From positions 78,162-142,161 of the forward strand of contig NZ_QMFA01000015.1 in assembly GCF_003285005.1 (NCBI RefSeq): DNA of 64,000 bases, given 5' to 3'. Of the stretch, positions 17,246 to 25,608 are shown one piece after another. Origin of the DNA: Paenibacillus sp. YN15. Its GTDB lineage: Bacteria; Bacillota; Bacilli; Paenibacillales; NBRC-103111. Every line of letters begins with the position of its first letter. The stretch's first letter is position 1. The translations under genes were made by a program, and so were the position numbers. The notes below the pieces were generated by a model. The model did not search any database. It was given only the letters and a program-made list of their open reading frames with translations, and was not told where the DNA came from.

Positions 17246-18481
17246 CTACAATCCGGGAGGATCCAGCTTGGCGGACTGCCAACGGAGACGGTTCAGGGGA
17301 AGAAAACACAGGCCGGCCATCAGCACAAAAAACGCGATAAAATACGGTGAAACCAGTCCCCGCCACTGTCCCGCCGCCACCGGACCGATGAACGAGCCCA
17401 CAGAGTAGGCGATGGACAGGATGGAATAGGCCCTGCCGTACCGGGAGGCGCTGGTGGAGGCGGCCAGCAGGCTGGCCACAGCCGGGAAGATCACTCCTTT
17501 GGCCATGCCGATGAAGAAGAGCAGCACATACAGGGACACGGGAGCCCGGACCGCCATGCCAAAAAACGCCGTTGCCAGCATCAGGCAGCCGGCCATGGTG
17601 CGCAGAAGAGGAGGAACCCGGTTGAGAAAGACCATGCTCAGGGACAGGAGCGCCCCCAGACTCACCAGGGAAAAGAGCATTCCCGAATTCAGCACAGCCC
17701 CGGTGAGAGCGGAGGCGGAGGCAGGGCCGTGGTTATGATGGTTGAGCATGGGCAGCTCAAAGTAGAGAATGCCTTGGGAGCAGGAGATAGCCATAGGCAG
17801 CACAAAAAACAGCCAAGGCAAGCCCGCAGGCTGTCCCTGCTCGGCCCCACCCCCTTTAACCTGCCCCCCGCTGCCGCCGTGACCCATATGATGGGCGTGG
17901 CCTGTTGCCGCAAGGGCAGCTCCTCCCGCAGGAAGACGCACATCCCGGATGCCGAAGATGGCCAGGATGCCCGTGATCAGGAGCCCCCAGCCCAGCACGG
18001 TAAACGAGGTGGCAAACCCGATTTTGGCAACCAAATAAGCGCCGGCGGCAGGAGACACCACAGAGGCCAGCGTATGGACCAGGCCGTTGCCGGACATAAG
18101 CTTGCTCTGATGGACCCGGTCCCGGGCCAGCTTGGCCAGCAGGGTCATGCAAGCAGGGGACAAGAAAGCCAGCACAAATCCGCTGATGGAGCGGATCACC
18201 AGGAGCTGCCAGGGGTCCTCCACCTTGGCTTGGAGAAGGAGCAGAACTCCTCCGGCCATCAGGCTGGTGCAGATAAACACCTTGCTGCCGTAGCGGTCCA
18301 CGCCGATGCCTGCCAGCAGGTTTCCCGGCAGATGGGTGATGGAGTACAGGCCCAGAATCAGCCCGATGAAGGACGGAGCAGCACCCAGCGAAATGGCGTA
18401 CGGGGAGAGAATCGGATATTGTGCGTGCAGATCAAAGAAGGCGACGAACATAAACAAGTACAGCCATATAGCGGTTTTCAC
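17246..18481 (-). CDS. MFS transporter with a His/Gly-rich central loop
   Basis: The 411-residue protein has about twelve membrane segments with typical MFS features, including a DRYGSKV-type motif in the first cytoplasmic loop (GVDRYGSKVF) and a repeat of it after helix 8. The loop between the two halves is unusual: GHAHHMGHGGSGG followed by a Gly-rich stretch, which could bind a metal. GTG 18481 is preceded by AAAGGATGGGGGA; the longer frame to 18541 has no hydrophobic or ribosome-site support. The substrate is unknown; the His-rich loop hints at metal sensing or transport, which is inference. Confidence 0.8.
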   Translation of the reverse strand: MKTAIWLYLFMFVAFFDLHAQYPILSPYAISLGAAPSFIGLILGLYSITHLPGNLLAGIGVDRYGSKVFICTSLMAGGVLLLLQAKVEDPWQLLVIRSISGFVLAFLSPACMTLLAKLARDRVHQSKLMSGNGLVHTLASVVSPAAGAYLVAKIGFATSFTVLGWGLLITGILAIFGIRDVRLPAGGAALAATGHAHHMGHGGSGGQVKGGGAEQGQPAGLPWLFFVLPMAISCSQGILYFELPMLNHHNHGPASASALTGAVLNSGMLFSLVSLGALLSLSMVFLNRVPPLLRTMAGCLMLATAFFGMAVRAPVSLYVLLFFIGMAKGVIFPAVASLLAASTSASRYGRAYSILSIAYSVGSFIGPVAAGQWRGLVSPYFIAFFVLMAGLCFLPLNRLRWQSAKLDPPGL

Positions 18482-18659
18482 CGGTCCCCCATCCTTTCCT
18501 GACAAGCATTGCTTATGTACATGTGTACGTCCGTTGTCCACCCAATATGCCGCCTTCCTCCCGGCAAGTTGGTCCTGTACAGGACAGCCCGATATGGTAA
18601 AATAAGCGTGCGTGCAATGAAGTTGGAAAAATGCATAGGGAAGGGCGGGAAGGGAAACA

Positions 18660-19100
18660 ATGGAGCAGCTTCAGGGGTTTTTGCAGGAGCAATGGATGAT
18701 CGTCGTCATCGCGCTGGTTGTGCTGATTGTGGTGGTCAAGCTGGTGAAGACCGCAATAAAATGGGCCATTATTCTGCTTATTGTAGCGGGCATCTTCGTT
18801 TACGGGGCCAATTACAAGGATACACTGACCAATATCAAGGATGCGGTGGTGGAGAATGCGGGAGGCGCTTTGACGGATGCGGTGAAGGAGCAGGCGGCCA
18901 AGGCCATCCGCAATGAAGCCAAGGATGCCACCTATACCGCCAATGCCGATGGCAGCTTTACGGTGAAGAGCAAGACTATCCAGGTAGACGGCAAGCCGGG
19001 ATCGGATACCGTCAAGGTGACCATCGCAGGCCAGTCCTTTAATATGAAGACAGTGGATGCGGTGAATGCCTATCTGGAGGCTGCCCGCGGGAACCAATAG
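18660..19100 (+). CDS. Membrane-anchored protein of unknown function
   Basis: This 146-residue protein begins with two closely spaced hydrophobic helices (residues about 13-29 and 34-50), followed by a soluble part with an alanine-rich amphipathic helix (TDAVKEQAAKAIRNEAKDA) and a small beta-rich tail containing SFTVKSKTIQVDG. I do not recognise the family. ATG 18660 follows GGGAAGGGAAA. The next gene, a transglutaminase-like membrane protein, starts 64 bases after it, so they may form an operon with an envelope role. Confidence 0.7.
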   Translation: MEQLQGFLQEQWMIVVIALVVLIVVVKLVKTAIKWAIILLIVAGIFVYGANYKDTLTNIKDAVVENAGGALTDAVKEQAAKAIRNEAKDATYTANADGSFTVKSKTIQVDGKPGSDTVKVTIAGQSFNMKTVDAVNAYLEAARGNQ

Positions 19101-19164
19101 CAGGCAATAAGCTGCGGCCAAGCGGCCTTATGCCTGCATGAACTGCGAATGAGGAGGGAGAGCC

Positions 19165-20298
19165 ATGGACGGCTGGAACTGGGTTACTGTCATTCTGATT
19201 GCTGTCCTGGGCCTGTCTGTGCTGCAAGGGGCCAAACGTGGCGCTGCGGGCTCATCCCGCCGGCTGCTGGCGTTGGGGCTGGAGGGGGCCGGTACGGCCA
19301 TCTCCATTCTTGTGGCCTGGAGGCTGGTCCAGTGGGCCTCTCCCCGGGCCGGTGACTGGCTGGTCTCCCTGGGTATTGCCATCCCTTCCGGTGAGCTGAA
19401 TGTATGGCAGCAGCTGTATTACACCTTTGTCACCAGCCTGCGGGATTTTTCCCTGATGCGGGGGGCAATCCTGTTTGCTATCGTATATATCGGGATCAAA
19501 GGGCTGCTGAACCGCATCGCCTTGCCGCTTCTGAACGTCCGGCTGGACCAGTCTGTGCGCAGCTCCGGCGATTCGCCCGCCTCCCGGTGGGCCAGCGCCG
19601 CTGTGGGCGGAGCCATCGGCGTTGCCACAGGTGCGGTGCGCGGGCTTTTGGTAATCGCCGCGCTGATGGTGGTGGCGGTGCTGTTCCCCGATTCGCCGGT
19701 AAGCGGGCAGGCGGCCAAGTCGCCGCTGTACCGCCAGGGGGCGGAGCGGATCATTGCCCCTTTAACGGGCAATATGCTCTCCAGACTGCCCGTGTTTACA
19801 CAGTCGGTGCAGGCCGAATTCGACCAGATCCTAAAGCGCAAGTATGAGGTGCTGGACGCCCATGTGCCCGAGGATGTGGCCAGTGCGGCATTGGAGATTA
19901 CCGCCGGCAAGGAGACCGATGAGGACAAGGCCAGAGCCTTGTACCAATGGGTGGGCACCCGGGTCAAGTACGACTGGGACAAGGTCCGGCTGTACGAGGA
20001 GAAGCGAATCTGGAAGGAGCAGACTCCCGAGGATACCTTTCTTACCCGGGCAGGAGTCTGCATCGACTATTCCAGGCTGTATGCGGCCATGGCCCGGTCA
20101 GTGGGCCTGGACGTGAAGGTAGTGACCGGGCTGGGCTCCGACGGCCGCGGCGGCACCGGCTCCCATGCCTGGAACGAGGTTTATTTGTCGGAAAAGCAAA
20201 CCTGGGTACCCCTGGATTCCACCTGGGTATCCAGCGGAGGCAACTGGTTTGATTCCGCCGATTTTTATAAGACGCATATCAAGGAAGCCTACGGATAA
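19165..20298 (+). CDS. Transglutaminase-like membrane protein
   Basis: The 377-residue protein has an N-terminal region with about four membrane segments resembling CvpA-type layout, then an outside-facing or cytoplasmic domain of the transglutaminase-like cysteine protease fold. The catalytic triad is visible as Cys299 (AGVCIDYSRLYAAMAR), His334 (GSHAWNEV) and Asp351 (WVPLDSTW). Such domains cut or crosslink peptides, often at the cell wall. ATG 19165 follows AGGAGGGAGA. It lies downstream of a membrane protein of unknown function and upstream of a HAD phosphatase and two PBPs. Confidence 0.85.
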   Translation: MDGWNWVTVILIAVLGLSVLQGAKRGAAGSSRRLLALGLEGAGTAISILVAWRLVQWASPRAGDWLVSLGIAIPSGELNVWQQLYYTFVTSLRDFSLMRGAILFAIVYIGIKGLLNRIALPLLNVRLDQSVRSSGDSPASRWASAAVGGAIGVATGAVRGLLVIAALMVVAVLFPDSPVSGQAAKSPLYRQGAERIIAPLTGNMLSRLPVFTQSVQAEFDQILKRKYEVLDAHVPEDVASAALEITAGKETDEDKARALYQWVGTRVKYDWDKVRLYEEKRIWKEQTPEDTFLTRAGVCIDYSRLYAAMARSVGLDVKVVTGLGSDGRGGTGSHAWNEVYLSEKQTWVPLDSTWVSSGGNWFDSADFYKTHIKEAYG

Positions 20299-20350
20299 GC
20301 CGCGGTTGGCTTGGTTTCATTCGGGGATTGAAAATGAAGGAGAGTGTGCA

Positions 20351-21058
20351 ATGCTGTTGTCACCCGGCCGTTATCAGGCCGTTTTTTTCGATGTGGGAGA
20401 TACCCTGATGTTCATTCCGGCCGCCCAGGCGGTGATCCACAGACATCTGGCGGAACGGGCCCTCATTCGGGAGGAGGAGCAGATCGGCAGGCTATTCCAG
20501 CAGGCTTTCCGTCAGTTTTATTACGAGCGGGAACTGAACCCCGAGGAATGCTGCTCGCCGGAATCCGACCGCCAATTCTGGACGGGGGTATACCGGTTTA
20601 TGCTGGATGAGCTGGGCGCCGGAGGGGAGTGGACAGAGGAGGAAATCCATCATTCCTGCCATGAGCTGTATGAGATGTTCACCAGTCCGGCCAATTACCG
20701 GCTGTTTGATGATGTGGTCGAAACGCTGGATACCCTCCGGGAGCGGGGCTTCCGCTTGGGCATTGTCTCCAATTTCTCGCCGACATTGAAGGACATCCTC
20801 CGGGATAAGGGGATTCTCCATTATTTCGATCCGGTGATTGTTTCCACCGAAGTGGGGCTGGAAAAGCCCAATCCCGCCATTTTCCGGCTGGCTTTGGCCG
20901 AAGCGGGGCTTGCGCCCTCAGCCGTGCTGTATGTGGGAGACCATGACCTGAACGACCTTTGGGCGCCGCGGCAGGTTGGCATCGACGCTCTTAAAATCAA
21001 ACGCTACGATTATATGACAGGTGAAGGCATAACCGGTTTGCAGGAACTTTTAAAGTGA
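20351..21058 (+). CDS. HAD superfamily hydrolase
   Basis: This 235-residue protein has HAD motif I as FFDVGDTL (nucleophile Asp and general acid Asp), motif II as GIVSNF, motif III Lys in GLEKPNP and motif IV as YVGDHDLND, with an alpha-helical cap between motifs I and II. It therefore dephosphorylates a small molecule through an aspartyl-phosphate; the cap type is that of the haloacid dehalogenase/phosphoglycolate phosphatase group. ATG 20351 follows GAAGGAGA. The first PBP gene begins 12 bases after its stop. Confidence 0.87.
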   Translation: MLLSPGRYQAVFFDVGDTLMFIPAAQAVIHRHLAERALIREEEQIGRLFQQAFRQFYYERELNPEECCSPESDRQFWTGVYRFMLDELGAGGEWTEEEIHHSCHELYEMFTSPANYRLFDDVVETLDTLRERGFRLGIVSNFSPTLKDILRDKGILHYFDPVIVSTEVGLEKPNPAIFRLALAEAGLAPSAVLYVGDHDLNDLWAPRQVGIDALKIKRYDYMTGEGITGLQELLK

Positions 21059-21069
21059 GGCTAAGAGCC

Positions 21070-23130
21070 ATGAATCGCTTCTTCTCGTATGAGTCTGAAG
21101 AGAACAAGGAAAAACGGGAGCGGTCCAGGCGGACCCGCTTTTCCATCCGGATCAATATGTTCTTTTTTAGCACCTTCCTGCTGTTCTCTCTGTTGATTGT
21201 GAAGCTGGCTTTCCTCCAGTTTGTGCAGGGGGAGGAGCTGTCGGCCATGGAGGACCGCCAGACCAAGGAGAAAATCACCATTTCCCCCATCCGGGGAAAT
21301 ATTTACGATCTGGACGGTTACCCCATTGCGTATACCACCTCAGCCGAATCGCTGTTTTACCAAATTGTGCCGAGACAAACCAAGGAGGAGAAAATCGCCC
21401 TCGCCCATAAAATCGCAGAACTGGCCGCCACCTACGGCGATCCCCAATACGGTGCGCTGGACGCGGCGGAGATTATCAAGCGGATGGACGTGGGCTTTGA
21501 TATTGCCGGCAATCCTGCCAAGGACCCCAGCTACACCTTCCAGCCCAGGCGGCTGAAGGCGGGGCTGACCAAACAGGAGATCGCTTATGTGGTAGAGCAT
21601 CAGAATGAGCTGCCCGGTGTGAGCATTGTGGAGGAAAGTGCGCGGGTATACGATGAGAATACCATCGCCGCACAGCTGGTCGGATATTTGCGCCCGTTTT
21701 CCACCGCCCGCAACCAGACCCAGTCCTACTTGAATTTCTATAAGGACAACCCCGGCGAGTATCTGAACGAGGAATTTGTGGGCTTCGACGGTCTTGAATT
21801 CCTGTACCAGGATGAGCTGCGGGGCAAAAACGGCAGCAAGTCCTATCCCGTCAACTCTCGCTCCCAGATCATCGGGCAGGTCACCATTACACCGCCGGAC
21901 AAGGGGCATAACCTGTACCTTACACTGAAAAAGGATGTCCAGCTGGCCACGGAGAATGCCATCATCAAGCAGCTGGAGTATATGAAAAGCCGGGAAGCGG
22001 AGCAGCTGAAATATCCCGCCCTGGGCAAAAACGCCCTGGCCGGCTACGCCGTCGCCATGGAGGTGGACACGGGCCGGGTGGTGGCCATGGCCAGCATGCC
22101 CGACTACAATACCAACCTCTGGTCCAAGGAGCGCATTCCCGAAGAGGAGTACAACAGCATCCAGTTCCAGTATATCAACGGCACCATCCGGGAGCGTTAT
22201 GCCGACATTCAGGACAACAAGGAGCGGGGCAAACATCCCAGCTCGCTGGTTCCCCTGGGCTCCACCATCAAGCCGCTGACAGTGCTTTTGGGCATGAACG
22301 AGGGCATTATCGGGCCCAATGAGCGGTATGCAGACCCCACTACCTTTGTTTTCGGCAAGGACAAAAGCTCCATCAGCAACTCCGACAAGCACAACTACGG
22401 CATCCTGACCCCAGCTCTGGCCATTCAGTATTCGGCCAATACCTTCATGGGGGAAATGGTGGGCAACCGCATGTACATGAGCTCCAAGTACCCGTCCTTT
22501 CCCAAAGCGGGCAATGCCATCGAGGTCTGGGATTCCTACATGAAAAAATTCGGTCTGGGCCAGCTTACAGGCAGCCAACTGCCGGGGGAGTATGCGGGAG
22601 ACCCCTATTACTTTGAAACAGCCAAGCGGGAATCCGCCCAATCGGTGCTGATTTACGCCTCCTTCGGCCAACAGGCCCGCTACACCACTCTGCAGTTGGC
22701 CCAGTATGCGTCCATGCTGGCCAATCACGGCAAGAGATACCGGCCCATCTTTGTGGACCGGATCACCACCTATGACGGGCAACTGGTCCGCCGTATAGAA
22801 CCGGAGCTGCTCAGTCAGGAGGAGTTTCCGGCAGCCTACTGGAGGGTGCTGGAGGACGGAATGAAGCAGGTATTCGTCACCGGCTTTGATGGGGTAAGCT
22901 ATTCGGTAGTGCGCAAGACCGGAACCTCCCAGCAGCAGGTAGCCGGCCAATTTGTGGAAAATGCCGTTTTCATCGCTTACGCTCCGGCGGACAAGCCCAA
23001 GCTGGCGGTGGCAGTGGTGGTGCCCGAAGGAGGCTTTGGCTCCTGGGGCGCGGCCCCCATTGCCCGGCAAATTTTCGATGCTTACGACGAGCATTACGGT
23101 CTGTACGGCGTGCCCAAAAACGGCCAATAA
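21070..23130 (+). CDS. Class B penicillin-binding protein (PBP2/PbpA type), first of a tandem pair
   Basis: The 686-residue protein has a short basic cytoplasmic tail, one membrane helix (FFFSTFLLFSLLIVKLAF), a PBP dimerisation domain starting with IRGNIYDLDGYPIAY, and a transpeptidase domain with STIK (Ser about 398), an SAN motif (YSANTF) and KTGTS. It makes D,D-crosslinks in peptidoglycan during elongation or sporulation. ATG 21070 follows GTGAGGCTAAGAG; GTG 21055, overlapping the HAD stop, is a possible alternative. The neighbouring gene is a paralogue with the same architecture. Confidence 0.92.
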   Translation: MNRFFSYESEENKEKRERSRRTRFSIRINMFFFSTFLLFSLLIVKLAFLQFVQGEELSAMEDRQTKEKITISPIRGNIYDLDGYPIAYTTSAESLFYQIVPRQTKEEKIALAHKIAELAATYGDPQYGALDAAEIIKRMDVGFDIAGNPAKDPSYTFQPRRLKAGLTKQEIAYVVEHQNELPGVSIVEESARVYDENTIAAQLVGYLRPFSTARNQTQSYLNFYKDNPGEYLNEEFVGFDGLEFLYQDELRGKNGSKSYPVNSRSQIIGQVTITPPDKGHNLYLTLKKDVQLATENAIIKQLEYMKSREAEQLKYPALGKNALAGYAVAMEVDTGRVVAMASMPDYNTNLWSKERIPEEEYNSIQFQYINGTIRERYADIQDNKERGKHPSSLVPLGSTIKPLTVLLGMNEGIIGPNERYADPTTFVFGKDKSSISNSDKHNYGILTPALAIQYSANTFMGEMVGNRMYMSSKYPSFPKAGNAIEVWDSYMKKFGLGQLTGSQLPGEYAGDPYYFETAKRESAQSVLIYASFGQQARYTTLQLAQYASMLANHGKRYRPIFVDRITTYDGQLVRRIEPELLSQEEFPAAYWRVLEDGMKQVFVTGFDGVSYSVVRKTGTSQQQVAGQFVENAVFIAYAPADKPKLAVAVVVPEGGFGSWGAAPIARQIFDAYDEHYGLYGVPKNGQ

Positions 23131-23144
23131 AGCCTTAAGCCCTA

Positions 23145-23183
23145 TTCAAGGACCTGTCTCCCAGCCGGAGGTAGGTCCTTGAA
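23145..23183 (+). terminator. Long hairpin between the two PBP genes
   Basis: TTCAAGGACCT pairs perfectly with AGGTCCTTGAA (11 bp). There is no T-run behind it, so it may be a partial terminator or an mRNA-end stabiliser. Confidence 0.55.
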
Positions 23184-23187
23184 GCAG

Positions 23188-23216
23188 TTGGAATCCTTCC
23201 TTGAAGTTGTTACACT
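23188..23216 (+). promoter_or_regulatory. Putative sigma-A promoter of the second PBP gene
   Basis: TTGGAA and TACACT are 17 bases apart, 36 bases upstream of the start codon. This suggests that the second PBP can be transcribed separately. Confidence 0.45.
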
Positions 23217-23251
23217 ATATAGGGTGACACTACTATGAGGGAGGTCGAAGC

Positions 23252-25330
23252 ATGAAAACCCCGCTCACCACTGGGGAGACAAACGACAATTTGGAGCAGC
23301 GCAAAAGGCGCAACCAGTTTTCTATACGCATTAACATGTTCTTTTTCGCCACTTTCCTGCTGTTCTCCACCTTGCTGGGAAAGCTGGCCACACTTCAGTT
23401 TGTGCAGGGGGAGGAGCTCTCCGCCCTGGAGAAAATCTGGCAGAACAAGGATGTCCCAATCGCTCCCATCCGGGGAAATATCTATGATGCAGACGGATAT
23501 CCCCTCGCATACTCCATGTCTTCCCAGTCGTTGTTTTACCAGCTCCGGCTGGATAAGAAGCCGGAAGAAACCATTGATTTGGCCAAGCGGCTGGCCGATG
23601 CTTTCCTGATGCTGGCCGAGGATAGCAAAAAAGCGGCGCAGCCCAGCGCGGAAGAAGTGCTGCTCCGGATGGATACAGGCTTCAAGCTGGACGGCAGCCC
23701 CGCCGACAAGAGCATGGGCTATTCCTTTAGCCCGCGGCGCATTAAGACGGATCTGACGCAAAAGGAAATCGCCTATTTTTCCGAGCACCGGGATGAGTTT
23801 GAGGGTGTGGAAATCACCGAGGAAAGCACCCGCAAGTACGACGGCAATACCATCGCCGTGCAAACCATCGGATACTTGCGCCAGTTTTCCACCGCCATCA
23901 ATCCTTCCCTCCCCAAGTCGTTTCTGGACTACTACAAGGCGGACGGGATGAAGGATATTTACCAGAATGACGAGCTGGTGGGCTTCGACGGGTTGGAGTT
24001 CATGTACCAAGATGTGCTGCGCGGCCAGGCCGGCAAAAAAACCTACCGCATTAACTCCAAAGCCCAGATTATGGAGCAGGTGGAGCTGACTGCGCCGGTG
24101 AAGGGCAATAACCTCCATCTGACCATTGACAAGGATGTGCAGCTCATTACAGAGCAGGCCATTGCGGATCAGCTGGACGCCATGAAAAAAGCGCCTGCCG
24201 GATCTTATCCTGCCAGAGGCGCCAAGGCGGTGGCGGGTTATGCCGTAGCGATGGAGGTGGATACAGGCAAGATTATCGCCATGGCCAGTTACCCGGACTA
24301 TGACCCGGCATTGTGGGAGAGCGGGCGCATTTCTCCGGAGAATATGGCGGCCATCAATTACCGTTACACCAATGGGGCCGTAAGGGAGCGCTTCGGCGAA
24401 TTCTCCAATCCGGAGGAGTTCCGGAAGCATCCCAGCTCCCTGGTATACCTGGGCTCTACCATGAAGCCCCTGAGTGTGCTGGTTGGCCTGAATGAGGGAA
24501 TCATCACAGCCAATGAGAAATACACAGACCCCGTTACCTTTTATTTCGGCAAAGACCGGAAATCCAGCGTCAGCAACTCGGACAGAAGCTACTTCGGCAT
24601 TCTGACTGCGGCCACTGCCATCCAGAAATCATCCAATACTTATATGGCGGAAATGATCGGAAACCGGCTGTACTTCAGCAAAAATTATCCCGCTTACCCG
24701 CAAAGCGGCAACGCCCTGGATGTGTGGGACAGCTATATGAAAAAATTCGGCCTGGGCGTGCTGACAGGCAGCGGCTTCCCCGGCGAAAGCGAAGGGCTGG
24801 CGGATTACATTGCCGCCGCCAAGCGGGACGGTCCACAGCCGACGCTGATTTACTCTTCTTTTGGGCAGCAGGGGAAATATACGACCCTTCAGCTTGCGCA
24901 GTATGCGACTATGCTGGCTAATCACGGCAAGCGCTACAAGCCCCAATTTGTCGAAAAGATTACCACCTACGACCAGGAAGTGGTGAAAGCCTTCCAGCCG
25001 GAGCTGCTGGACGAGGTGAAGTTCCCCGAAGCGTACTGGAATGTGCTGAAGGAAGGCATGCAATCCAATGTGCAGGGGTTTGACGGCGTCAATTACACCT
25101 TTGTCCGGAAAACGGGCACTTCGGAGCAATCCATTGCCGGCAGCAATGTGGATAACGCCGTGCTGATCGCCTATGCTCCTGCGGAGAAGCCCAAGCTGGC
25201 CGTGGCAGTGGTAGTGCCGGAGGGGGGCTTCGGCTCCTGGGGCGCAGCGCCCATTGCCCGCAAGATATTTGATGCTTATGATGCAAAAATAGGGCTGGAC
25301 GGCCTCCCCAAGGGATTGCCCCAGCAATAG
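23252..25330 (+). CDS. Class B penicillin-binding protein (PBP2/PbpA type), second of a tandem pair
   Basis: This 692-residue paralogue of the preceding PBP has the same order: basic tail, one membrane helix, dimerisation domain opening with IRGNIYDADGYPLAY, and transpeptidase domain with STMK (Ser402, Lys405), SSN (KSSNTY) and KTGTS. Long identical stretches between the two (for example PEGGFGSWGAAPIAR) show a tandem duplication, with divergence mainly in the first 200 residues. ATG 23252 follows GAGGGAGGT. It has its own likely promoter and a clear terminator. The duplication may provide stage-specific or beta-lactam-tolerant versions; that is inference. Confidence 0.92.
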   Translation: MKTPLTTGETNDNLEQRKRRNQFSIRINMFFFATFLLFSTLLGKLATLQFVQGEELSALEKIWQNKDVPIAPIRGNIYDADGYPLAYSMSSQSLFYQLRLDKKPEETIDLAKRLADAFLMLAEDSKKAAQPSAEEVLLRMDTGFKLDGSPADKSMGYSFSPRRIKTDLTQKEIAYFSEHRDEFEGVEITEESTRKYDGNTIAVQTIGYLRQFSTAINPSLPKSFLDYYKADGMKDIYQNDELVGFDGLEFMYQDVLRGQAGKKTYRINSKAQIMEQVELTAPVKGNNLHLTIDKDVQLITEQAIADQLDAMKKAPAGSYPARGAKAVAGYAVAMEVDTGKIIAMASYPDYDPALWESGRISPENMAAINYRYTNGAVRERFGEFSNPEEFRKHPSSLVYLGSTMKPLSVLVGLNEGIITANEKYTDPVTFYFGKDRKSSVSNSDRSYFGILTAATAIQKSSNTYMAEMIGNRLYFSKNYPAYPQSGNALDVWDSYMKKFGLGVLTGSGFPGESEGLADYIAAAKRDGPQPTLIYSSFGQQGKYTTLQLAQYATMLANHGKRYKPQFVEKITTYDQEVVKAFQPELLDEVKFPEAYWNVLKEGMQSNVQGFDGVNYTFVRKTGTSEQSIAGSNVDNAVLIAYAPAEKPKLAVAVVVPEGGFGSWGAAPIARKIFDAYDAKIGLDGLPKGLPQQ

Positions 25331-25345
25331 ATTGGCGGATCATGA

Positions 25346-25372
25346 GGCCGGAGAATGCTCCGGTCTTTTTTG
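25346..25372 (+). terminator. Terminator after the PBP pair
   Basis: GGCCGGAG and CTCCGGTC form a stem with an AATG loop, followed by TTTTTT. Confidence 0.85.
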
Positions 25373-25513
25373 TGTTTTACAAAAATTTACATGCGGAGGG
25401 GGCGCCTGGGGTGGATATATGCCTCTCCCGCTGCATCCTGACACTATCCCATATGCTCAGGTATGAGCAGATGATCAGAGGATCAGAGAACATGGGCGAC
25501 AGGAAAAAAATAC

Positions 25514-25542
25514 TTGAAACGAGAACTAATGTTCTGTATAAT
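25514..25542 (+). promoter_or_regulatory. Sigma-A promoter embedded in LexA boxes
   Basis: TTGAAA (25514-25519) and a perfect TATAAT (25537-25542) are 17 bases apart, 67 bases upstream of the transposase-like gene. One LexA box fills the spacer and a second lies just after the -10. Confidence 0.8.
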
Positions 25543-25557
25543 AAGAACAAACGTTCC
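25522..25557. promoter_or_regulatory. lexA box: Two LexA (DinR-type) operators
   Basis: Box 1 (25522-25535) is AGAAC-TAAT-GTTCT, a perfect dyad. Box 2 (25544-25557) is AGAAC-AAAC-GTTCC, fitting the Bacillus consensus GAACRNRYGTTY exactly. Between them they cover the -10 element, so LexA should repress the promoter until DNA damage. Confidence 0.75.
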
Positions 25558-25608
25558 TGTATAAGCCCGATTTCAATGAGGTGTTTGGACTAATGGAGGG
25601 GTGGAGGC

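Noticed and set aside
21340..23127. A 595-codon open frame on the minus strand inside the first PBP gene
   Set aside because: It lies antisense to a gene with complete PBP motifs, shows no recognisable domain and has no ribosome site. High GC at third positions explains such shadows. The same applies to minus-strand frames at 27501-29330, 35785-37731 and 32481-33815.
25342..25593. An 83-codon gene between the PBPs and the transposase-like gene
   Set aside because: The frame runs through a terminator and then the LexA-controlled promoter, and has no ribosome site.
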